A stretch of 9,395 nucleotides of DNA from Akkermansiaceae bacterium UBA5020. Its GTDB lineage: Bacteria; Verrucomicrobiota; Verrucomicrobiia; Verrucomicrobiales; DEV007. Below, in pieces: positions 1 to 6,086 of the stretch (its first letter is position 1; every line of letters starts with the position of its first letter). The translations under genes were made by a program, and so were the position numbers. The notes below the pieces were generated by a model, which saw only the letters and a list, made by a program, of their open reading frames with translations, did not search any database and had not been told where the DNA came from. The DNA is taken from contig DGXY01000087.1 of NCBI GenBank assembly GCA_002396885.1, positions 779-10,173 of the forward strand, given 5' to 3'.

Positions 1-1178
1 CCCCGCAGGGTCACCGCGTGGTCGGCAAACTCGACCATGGCGACCCCGGCGTTGTGCAGGCAGCACCACCATGCTTCCGATTCCAGCACCGCTCCGCCAT
101 AGGTGTGATCGGATTCAAGTTCACGATGTCCGAAACCGCCGTTGACCGTTTGATTCAGAAACAGGGCGTTCCACAGGGCATTTTCAGCCTTTTCATAGGC
201 CTCGTCTTCGCCTGAGATGAATCCGGCATTGAGGTTCAACATGATCCACTCTGCGATGGCGCACCCTTCGTTTCGGGAGCTGGAGGGGAGGACCTTCTCG
301 CTGATATTGCCGTCCGCCCAGACGGCCTTATCGGCGACCTCCTTCCTGAACTGCTCCGGCTGTTTGTTCCACGACGTATCACCCGTGTAGATGGCGGCGA
401 GCTGCAGCCCTCGGAGCGTGGTCTGCACGCCAACCGCGATCCCTCTTCCTTTCAGCGGGCGCGACTCCTGCGCCTCGGCCACCGCCCGGCATACGTCCAG
501 GCAACGCGGATCTCCGGTGATGCCGAACAGTTCTGCCATGGGCTCGGTGATAATGGTGCCGAAGTCACCCAAGCTTCCTGCGGTCCTGATCCATTTGTGG
601 AGGTCCTCCGGCTTCTGCTGCTGAATCGAGGCCTCCCTGACCCGATCTAGGTTTGCAAAGAAAAACTCCGCGTTCCTGCGTGCCGCCGCGAGCGCCTTCG
701 GATCTCCCGTCTCCTTATAATAACTCAGTAATCCGATGAAGACCTTGCTCGCGGCCATCCAGGCCGGTTCCGTGTAAACGCCTTGAACTCTGCCGAAAGT
801 CCCATTCGGCGTCTGACACGCCAGCATGCGCGTGAACAGCGTCTGCATTCGGTCGCCGTCCGACGGTTCGAGATGCGCGCTGGCGGCGAGGAAGTCGAGG
901 TATCGGCCAGTCAGATCCCCGGTGAAGAAATCGGCATGCCGCGTCAGGGTCTCCGGCCGCTCCAGATCCACCATGATGAAATCGAGCGAATCCATCGGGT
1001 AAGAACGCCCCCGCTGCTTCGCCAGCTTGATCCGGTTGAGTAGGGGCGAATCGTGGAGAGTGGCCTGCGCGAACGTCGAAAAATGCGTCGCCGGCTGTTC
1101 GGCTTCCGCCGCGTGAGACGAGGTTGCGGCCAGCGGCGCGAGCAGCAGGGCGGTGAAGAGGGGGAGGGTGTGTTTCAT
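1..1178 (-). CDS. GH127-superfamily (beta-L-arabinofuranosidase-like) secreted glycosidase, C-terminus cut by window edge
   Basis: The frame is open from ATG at 1178 to the left edge, giving 392 codons with no stop. Residues 1-24 are a Sec signal peptide (MKHTLPLFTALLLAPLAA, then an SHAA-E cleavage region). The rest reads as a helical-barrel glycosidase: GRYLDFLAAS at 91-100, repeated tetratricopeptide-like TGDP turns at 157-160 and 221-224, and a late TGD at 265-267. The key pattern is E304-G-C306 (in NEGCA) and the pair C372-C373 (in WWCCLHN). In the GH127 enzyme HypBA1 a Glu, a Cys two residues later and a Cys-Cys pair bind zinc, and one of these cysteines is the nucleophile; spacing here is similar. 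I infer hydrolysis of terminal L-arabinofuranose or a related sugar. The start lies 2 bases after the stop of the preceding gene. The C-terminal beta-sandwich domains expected for the family lie outside the window. GH127 versus sister families such as GH146 cannot be separated by eye. Confidence 0.82.
   Translation of the reverse strand, partial: MKHTLPLFTALLLAPLAATSSHAAEAEQPATHFSTFAQATLHDSPLLNRIKLAKQRGRSYPMDSLDFIMVDLERPETLTRHADFFTGDLTGRYLDFLAASAHLEPSDGDRMQTLFTRMLACQTPNGTFGRVQGVYTEPAWMAASKVFIGLLSYYKETGDPKALAAARRNAEFFFANLDRVREASIQQQKPEDLHKWIRTAGSLGDFGTIITEPMAELFGITGDPRCLDVCRAVAEAQESRPLKGRGIAVGVQTTLRGLQLAAIYTGDTSWNKQPEQFRKEVADKAVWADGNISEKVLPSSSRNEGCAIAEWIMLNLNAGFISGEDEAYEKAENALWNALFLNQTVNGGFGHRELESDHTYGGAVLESEAWWCCLHNAGVAMVEFADHAVTLR
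1104..1178 (-). repeat. Signal-peptide cassette, copy A (GH127-like gene)
   Basis: The first 25 codons encode MKHTLPLFTALLLAPLAA plus a cleavage region. The first 54 bases differ from copy C at 6 positions by my hand comparison, including silent sites. Similarity stops at the mature protein. Confidence 0.7.
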
Positions 1179-1180
1179 GG

Positions 1181-2944
1181 TCACTGAGCGTTTTCCTGAT
1201 AGGGGTAGTCGAATGGGGCCGCGCGGAGCAGCACCGGCTTGGCGGCATCAGGCCGCCACACTTGATTCGGCTTCACGGTGAGTTCATGACGGACACCAGC
1301 AATCTGAAGCACGACGCTGTGCGGTTCGGGAGCGATGCCGACGACTTCGCGCACGTTACCGGCAAGGTCAGTCACCACGCGGACGCCGCGCACACAGGAG
1401 AATACCTCCTTGTCGCCGATGCTGGCGGTGAAGCGGCCTTTCGTCGCGGTCACCGTCCAGGTCCGGTCGCCCCATCTCTGCGTATATGTGAAATCTTCAC
1501 CTTCCAACGCTGACCACCAGACCTGATCGTTGATCAGGTTGAGATGAACGCCCTGCATCCGCGAGATGTATTCGAGCGCGGCCAGGATGGTTGGTCCGTA
1601 GCCAGTGCGATTTTTGGTGGCTCCGGTGAAAGGGTCATATTGCTGCCCGAAGACGAGTTTCTCCTGCTGGATGGTCTCGATCAGCTTGGTTCCGATCAAA
1701 GAAAGTTCGGCATAGTGCCCGTAGTTCTCCAGGGCGCGGATGGCACGCTGGAAGGTCAGTCCCTGGGATTGTCCGTTAAAGTCGTTGCCGGAGACATTTC
1801 TGAACTTTGGGTCGTTCGCCGCGATCGACGGCAGTGGCAACGGGGTCCAGAACTCCTTGGGATTAAGCAGATGGTGGCGCACGAACTGATCGGCCATCTC
1901 CTGGTCAAAGCTGCCAAAATACATGCAGCGAAGATTATTGTGGACCAGTGTCTCAAGGATTTTGCCATTCCGATCGCGATCGAAGCAGGCCTTTTTTTCG
2001 GGGATCCAGAGGTAGTCTTTGATCTTGGCACTTACATTGGCGGCCTGCTTGGTCCAGTGTGCCTCGCGACCGTTGCCCAGGATCTTCGAGATTGCGGCAA
2101 GGGTGCTGCGGTTGGCGTAGGAATACGACATGACATCCATGGACTCCATGGGCATTGGGGATTCGACCTTTCGATCGGCCGAGGGATCTGGCTGCCACGT
2201 CACTTTTTGACGCTTCAATACTGCCTCCGGCAGACTCGCGATCCGCTCCGGTGTTGGAGGAAAGTCGAAGCTCCAGAAGTGGTAGGAGTCACCGAACCTC
2301 GTCGAGTGGTCCTCCCCGGTGTCACCCATGCTCCACGCCTCGAGGCAGCCATTGCCGTTCGAATCCCGCACCTTCCAGAGATACCGGTCGTGCTTCTCCA
2401 GCACCGCATAAAGCTGTTCGAGGTAGGCCCGGTCTTTGCCTATCCAGAAATAAACGTCCAGCGCTTCCTGCGGGAAACAGTGTCCCTGAAGAGTTTTATA
2501 CATCGCCAGAACGCCGTCCTGGCCCACCGCAATCGCTCCCGGTAGCCAGCCATCGTCGCGCATACTATTCGCCCATCGCTTTTCGTCGAACACATTAACG
2601 CTGCCCGGAAGTCGTCCGTCCTCCCGTTGATGAGCCATAAAGACGAGCTGATTGTTTATTGCGACCTCGACATTCCGCTTTGCATACATCGCACCACCCA
2701 TCGGCTGCGTCTCGATCCATGCGGCATTATAACCGGCGCCCTCGACGAGAATGGTCATCGTCGGCGAGAATGGTTTGAGGTTCGCTGCGGCCTGTGCTTC
2801 CGCCGCTTCAAACAACCGTTGCAACTTGTCGTCGGCGGTGCGGAAAGTGACGCCGGTTTTTTCGGGTGAAGGAGATTTGTCAGCAGCGTGTAACGCCGCC
2901 AATGGAGCGAGCAGGACGGTGAAGAGGGTGAGGGTATGTTTCAT
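1181..2944 (-). CDS. Secreted GH63/MGH1-like (alpha/alpha)6-barrel glycoside hydrolase family protein
   Basis: This 587-residue protein begins at ATG 2944 with a signal peptide (MKHTLTLFTVLLAPLAALHA). The frame stays open upstream to 3058, but that would run through the end of the preceding gene and bury the signal peptide, so the internal start is chosen. The catalytic-barrel part covers roughly 30-465. Typical signatures are DGWLPG (131-136), RDSNGNGCLE (193-202), the GDTGEDHSTR stretch (207-216), GNDFNGQSQG (386-395) and QQYDPFTG (434-441). A short beta-rich domain follows from about 470 to 575. The family cleaves alpha-linked gluco- or manno-type sugars, but the substrate here is unknown. 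D212 in GEDHS is the likely general acid. The usual Glu of the E-x-Y-D-P-x-T-G motif is Gln434 here, which puts activity in question. It starts 13 bases after the GH28-like gene and ends 2 bases before the GH127-like gene. No Shine-Dalgarno sequence is seen. Confidence 0.85.
   Translation of the reverse strand: MKHTLTLFTVLLAPLAALHAADKSPSPEKTGVTFRTADDKLQRLFEAAEAQAAANLKPFSPTMTILVEGAGYNAAWIETQPMGGAMYAKRNVEVAINNQLVFMAHQREDGRLPGSVNVFDEKRWANSMRDDGWLPGAIAVGQDGVLAMYKTLQGHCFPQEALDVYFWIGKDRAYLEQLYAVLEKHDRYLWKVRDSNGNGCLEAWSMGDTGEDHSTRFGDSYHFWSFDFPPTPERIASLPEAVLKRQKVTWQPDPSADRKVESPMPMESMDVMSYSYANRSTLAAISKILGNGREAHWTKQAANVSAKIKDYLWIPEKKACFDRDRNGKILETLVHNNLRCMYFGSFDQEMADQFVRHHLLNPKEFWTPLPLPSIAANDPKFRNVSGNDFNGQSQGLTFQRAIRALENYGHYAELSLIGTKLIETIQQEKLVFGQQYDPFTGATKNRTGYGPTILAALEYISRMQGVHLNLINDQVWWSALEGEDFTYTQRWGDRTWTVTATKGRFTASIGDKEVFSCVRGVRVVTDLAGNVREVVGIAPEPHSVVLQIAGVRHELTVKPNQVWRPDAAKPVLLRAAPFDYPYQENAQ
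2879..2944 (-). repeat. Signal-peptide cassette, copy B (GH63/MGH1-like gene)
   Basis: The first 22 codons encode MKHTLTLFTVLLAPLAALHA and D. It is one leucine codon shorter than copies A and C and more diverged at third positions, but the peptide is nearly the same as copy C, including LAALHAA. Confidence 0.7.
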
Positions 2945-2957
2945 GCTGTAAGTGTTG

Positions 2958-4631
2958 TCACTTGGTTTTGGAGTCCTTCCTGGCTTCCGCATCGAATTGA
3001 TCGGCCTTCTGTTGGATTTCGCGGTCGAGTGCGGCGGAACGCGTGCGTAGCTCAGCAAGGCGGCGCAGTTCCTCCGTCGTCGGAGCGACGAGCACCGGCA
3101 CGGTTGCGCCGCAGTCCACGCGAGAATCCTTGACGGTCACGTCCCTGGCGTCGGCGAGTTTCGCCAGGCCAGGCACTGGTGCGGGAGCGCGGGCTACGAC
3201 GCCGTGCAGCGTCAGGCCTTGCACGTCATCCCCGGCGATGAAGGCGCGGGCATCGGGCTTCTCCACGGCGAATCGCACGTTCTCCAGGCGCACGCCTTTG
3301 ACGTGGCGCAGATAGAGCGCCGAAGCTGGCAGTTCGCCGTCGAAGGGAACTGCCCATTTGAGATACTCAAAGGCTTCGAGCAGCTCGCCCACGTCGAGAC
3401 GCGCCGCTTGCTCTGCGGTGCCGCCGCCGGGAAAGGTGATGTCGATGTCGGAAAACGAAATGTCCTCGATGCGGCTGCCAGGTCCCGACACCACGGCCGA
3501 ACAAAATCGCTTGTAGGGGGCTGCGTCCCTCCAGCTGCTCCGCAAGATCCCGCCATCACCCACGACCGCCTTGATGTGCTCGAAACGGACGTTCCGTATA
3601 TGCCCTATCGGGGGGCGACGCGTTTGGTGGTGCTTGCTGAAGGCGAAGCGCGAGGCCAGCACCATGATGGGCTGACAGACCTTCGTCATCTCGATATTCG
3701 AGAAGGAAAGATCTTCGTGGGTCTGCCCGCCGGCAGACTCGATCTTGATGCCGCCCTGGCAGTCCGTGAACGTGCAGTCGCGCATCGTCAGGCGTCGCGT
3801 CGCCCCGAAGGACTCGCACCCGATGCGGATGGCGCACCAGTTGGTGGTCAGGCGGCAGCCGCTGATCTCGATGTCCTCGTTGGGCCAGTCGGGGTGGAAG
3901 TTCATGAATGTAACGCAGTCGTCCTTGCAGTCGGCGTCGCAGTCCTTGATGCGGACGCGACGCGAACCGGCGAAGACCAGTGCATTGCCGAACTTGGCGG
4001 AATTCCGGCTCCGCACCGTGACGCGCTCGATCTGTATATCCGTGCTGCGCACGAAGAACGTCGTCAACATCCCGGGGTCGATCAGCGTGAGTCCGCTGAG
4101 CTTCACGTTACGGCAATGCTCGAAGCGGATCATGATCGGATGACGGCGCTGTGGGTCGTCTTTGTTGGGGAATATCTTGCTGGCTACTCCGCCCTGGCCG
4201 TCGATGACGCCCGAACCCTCCAGTCCGACCTGTTCGGCGTCTTCCGCATAGATCAGCGCCGGACGGTGTTGCACGTTGAAGGACTTAAACTGGAAACTTG
4301 GTGCTTCTGACCAATCCAGTTCCGCCGTCTCGACCGCGTAGTCGGCGATCTTCGGGCTGCCGCGCAGGATGGCCTCTTTCTCGACCCGCAGGACCACGCC
4401 GCTCTTCAATCTCAACGAGCCCGTGAGAAAGACTCCCTTGGGCACGCTCACCACTCCACCGCCCGCATCATGACAGGCGTCCACCGCCTGCTGAATCATC
4501 TGGGTATTCAACGTCGTGCCGTCGCCTTTGGCACCATAGGACGTGATGTCGAAGACCTTCGGCTCGGCGGCGTGAAGCGCGGCCAGCGGTGCTAGCAGCA
4601 GGGCGGTGAGGAGTGTGAGGGTGTGTTTCAT
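2958..4631 (-). CDS. Secreted GH28-like (polygalacturonase-fold) parallel beta-helix protein with degenerate active site
   Basis: This is 557 residues, with a signal peptide at 1-22 (MKHTLTLLTALLLAPLAA-LHAA). Residues 25-60 hold the entry motif of GH28/pectate-lyase-superfamily proteins (FDITSYGAKGDG, then an N-terminal helix and GGGVVSVPKG). Beta-helix turns follow, with GSGVIDGQGG at 139-148 and repeated I/V-x-I/V-x-D/N-C strands from 170 to 400. D237-D238 (KDDCV) matches the Asp pair of polygalacturonases. The position 21 residues before it, normally the Asp of NTD, is N216; the GHG region reads NWCAIRIG (264-271) and the RIK region reads GIKIES (294-299). Canonical polygalacturonase chemistry is therefore doubtful. 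The fold call is strong and the activity unknown: a pectin-related binding protein, a lyase or a divergent hydrolase are all possible. Residues 518-557 form a highly charged, probably helical or coiled-coil tail. The start lies 8 bases after the stop of the decayed-gene frame; no Shine-Dalgarno sequence is seen. Confidence 0.87.
   Translation of the reverse strand: MKHTLTLLTALLLAPLAALHAAEPKVFDITSYGAKGDGTTLNTQMIQQAVDACHDAGGGVVSVPKGVFLTGSLRLKSGVVLRVEKEAILRGSPKIADYAVETAELDWSEAPSFQFKSFNVQHRPALIYAEDAEQVGLEGSGVIDGQGGVASKIFPNKDDPQRRHPIMIRFEHCRNVKLSGLTLIDPGMLTTFFVRSTDIQIERVTVRSRNSAKFGNALVFAGSRRVRIKDCDADCKDDCVTFMNFHPDWPNEDIEISGCRLTTNWCAIRIGCESFGATRRLTMRDCTFTDCQGGIKIESAGGQTHEDLSFSNIEMTKVCQPIMVLASRFAFSKHHQTRRPPIGHIRNVRFEHIKAVVGDGGILRSSWRDAAPYKRFCSAVVSGPGSRIEDISFSDIDITFPGGGTAEQAARLDVGELLEAFEYLKWAVPFDGELPASALYLRHVKGVRLENVRFAVEKPDARAFIAGDDVQGLTLHGVVARAPAPVPGLAKLADARDVTVKDSRVDCGATVPVLVAPTTEELRRLAELRTRSAALDREIQQKADQFDAEARKDSKTK
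4563..4631 (-). repeat. Signal-peptide cassette, copy C (GH28-like gene)
   Basis: The first 23 codons encode MKHTLTLLTALLLAPLAA and LHAAE. This is the first copy in transcription order among the three glycosidase-like genes. Confidence 0.7.
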
Positions 4632-4639
4632 GGGGAGGT

Positions 4640-4872
4640 CTATTTGGATTCAGGGTGGCTCAGCTTCCAGACGTCCAGCTTCGTGCGGCGGGCTGTATCG
4701 CGTTGGCTGAAGAGGACGAAGCCGTGGGGCTTCGTTATTGTCCGGCGCAGGGGTGATCTCTTGTCATGCGATGAGATCCTTGAACAACGTGCCGCCGAAC
4801 TGGCTGAGTTGCTTGAACTGGCCGGCGTGGTATGAGCAACAGAAGAACAGGAACAGAGATTGGCGTTTTCAT
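4640..4872 (-). pseudogene. Decayed secreted-protein gene: intact start and signal peptide, frame-shifted remainder
   Basis: The 266 bases between the oxidoreductase and the GH28-like gene are not explained by an intact gene. ATG at 4872 is preceded by GGAG (4884-4881) at 8 bases, one of the best ribosome binding sites here. It starts MKTPISVPVLLLLIP, a signal-peptide-like sequence, but the frame then reads an Arg/Gln/His-rich string and stops at 4735 after 45 residues. A second frame holds AGQFKQLSQFGGTLFKDLIA ending at 4764. A third frame ends GFVLFSQRDTARR, then TKLDVWKLSHPESK, with stop TAG at 4642-4640, 8 bases before the next start as expected for a tightly packed operon. The closing stretch resembles the last strands of concanavalin-like or DUF1080/DUF1961 sugar-binding proteins, a weak impression only. 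I read this as an internally deleted, frameshifted gene. Alternatives are a real 45-residue secreted peptide or a noncoding spacer. Confidence 0.4.
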
Positions 4873-4880
4873 TCGGTTGG

Positions 4881-4884
4881 CTCC
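4881..4884 (-). promoter_or_regulatory. Shine-Dalgarno GGAG for the 4872 start
   Basis: GGAG is followed by an 8-base spacer (CCAACCGA) and ATG at 4872, 13 bases after the stop of the oxidoreductase gene. Most starts in this window lack such a site, so its presence argues that 4872 is or was a real translation start even though the frame behind it is short. Confidence 0.5.
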
Positions 4885-4897
4885 AGGTTTTCACGGT

Positions 4898-6067
4898 TCA
4901 CAACTTCACCGCCACGCTGGCTCCGCCTTGTTTGGCGGAAGCATATATGGCCTCGACGATGCGGATGTCGCGCAGGCCCATTGCGCCGTCGGCTTTGAAG
5001 GGCGACTTGCTGGTGATGGCCTTGGCGAACTCGTCGAGCAGCACGGCGAGCTGGAGCGTGTCTTCGGCGGGCACTTCCTTTTTGTTCACCATGAGGCGCT
5101 TCGGATTGGGTTTGTTGCCTCCGCTTTGTCCATAGACGCTGCCTTTGTCTCCGGGGAGGATTTCCACGCTGCCTTTCGGGCCGAGCGTGGTGCATTGATG
5201 GAAGCTGTTGCTGTAGCTGGCGCGGCACAGAGCCTGGAAGCCGTCGTCGAACATCAGTTCGAAGCTCATCGTTTCTTCCACGCCTTCGGGGAAGAGGTCC
5301 TTGTGCCGCGTGGCCGGAAAGGCGCGGACGGACACCGGCACCTTGCCGGTGAGGTAACACGCGGCCTGCACGGGATACACGCCGGTGTCGAACATCGCTC
5401 CGCCACCGGCCATCTTCGGGTCTAGCAGCCATTTCTTGATGGTCGCGGCTCTCACCGGGTCGGCGAGGCCGGCGGCATAGCCCCAGGAGAACTCATAGTT
5501 GCCATTCGAGAGGTCGCCTACCGCTCCATCGCGCAGCGCCTCGATGGCCTTCACATGATGCGGCTCCCATTGCAGGCGGTAGTTCACGCCGAGATAGACA
5601 TTGGCGGCCTGCGCGGCGGCGATCATCGCCTCGCACTGCTCGACGCTGGTTGCCATGGGCTTTTCGCACATGACATGCTTGCCCGCTTTGGCTGCGGCGA
5701 TGCTGTGCTCCGCGTGCAGCGAGTTCGGCGTGACGACATGCACGATGGCGATGTCTTTCGCCTCGGCCAGCTTTGCCATGTCGGCATAAGAGAAGATGTT
5801 TTTCTCCGGGAACCCGTATTGCGCGGCCCACTCGCGACCTTTGGCGGCATCGCCCGTGATGGCTCCGGCGAAATACACGTTCTTTGCCTGAGGCAACTCT
5901 GGTGCGATGGACTGCTTCGAGAACCCGCCGAGGCCGCAGAGCGCGACACCGAGCTTGCCTTCATTGGCGGTCTGCGCACGGACGATGGAGTTGAGGCCCA
6001 CGATGGCCGGTGCGGCGAAGGCGGCGGTTTTGAGGAAGGAACGACGAGGGGTGGCGGATGGAGTCAT
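4898..6067 (-). CDS. Tat-exported Gfo/Idh/MocA family NAD(P)-dependent oxidoreductase
   Basis: This 389-residue protein has a twin-arginine signal at its N-terminus (R8-R9 in PRRSFLKTAAFAAP, then AIVG and an A-Q cleavage region near 31-32), so it probably folds with its cofactor in the cytoplasm and is exported. The Rossmann domain starts at 39 with the dinucleotide loop GLGG at 45-48. The family hallmark EKP lies at 135-137 (CEKPMATS), followed by NYRLQWEPHH at 162-171. The catalytic-face motif GGGAMFDTGVYPVQ spans 221-234, with D227 and Y231 in the usual places. The family oxidises or reduces sugars and polyols; glucose-fructose oxidoreductase of Zymomonas is a well known periplasmic relative with the same general plan. 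The gene lies 19 bases after the SMP-30-like gene, suggesting a paired sugar-oxidation and lactone-hydrolysis step. The exact substrate cannot be read from sequence. No Shine-Dalgarno sequence precedes the ATG. Confidence 0.9.
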   Translation of the reverse strand: MTPSATPRRSFLKTAAFAAPAIVGLNSIVRAQTANEGKLGVALCGLGGFSKQSIAPELPQAKNVYFAGAITGDAAKGREWAAQYGFPEKNIFSYADMAKLAEAKDIAIVHVVTPNSLHAEHSIAAAKAGKHVMCEKPMATSVEQCEAMIAAAQAANVYLGVNYRLQWEPHHVKAIEALRDGAVGDLSNGNYEFSWGYAAGLADPVRAATIKKWLLDPKMAGGGAMFDTGVYPVQAACYLTGKVPVSVRAFPATRHKDLFPEGVEETMSFELMFDDGFQALCRASYSNSFHQCTTLGPKGSVEILPGDKGSVYGQSGGNKPNPKRLMVNKKEVPAEDTLQLAVLLDEFAKAITSKSPFKADGAMGLRDIRIVEAIYASAKQGGASVAVKL

Positions 6068-6086
6068 GGTGTCTGAGGGAGGTGGG

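Noticed and set aside
715..1248. Minus-strand open frame of 177 codons
   Set aside because: It is out of frame with the GH127-like gene, which has a signal peptide and catalytic motifs and covers the same bases.
1544..2545. Plus-strand open frame of 333 codons
   Set aside because: It lies wholly antisense to the GH63/MGH1-like gene, which has clear family motifs; its translation shows no domain and is a by-product of high GC.
2945..3058. Upstream start extending the GH63/MGH1-like protein by 38 residues
   Set aside because: The extension overlaps the end of the GH28-like gene, would hide the signal peptide inside the protein, and has no supporting ribosome binding site.
3204..4310. Plus-strand open frame of 368 codons
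   Set aside because: It is antisense to the GH28-like gene; composition rich in Asp, Ala, Val, Arg and His is typical of a GC-rich complementary frame.
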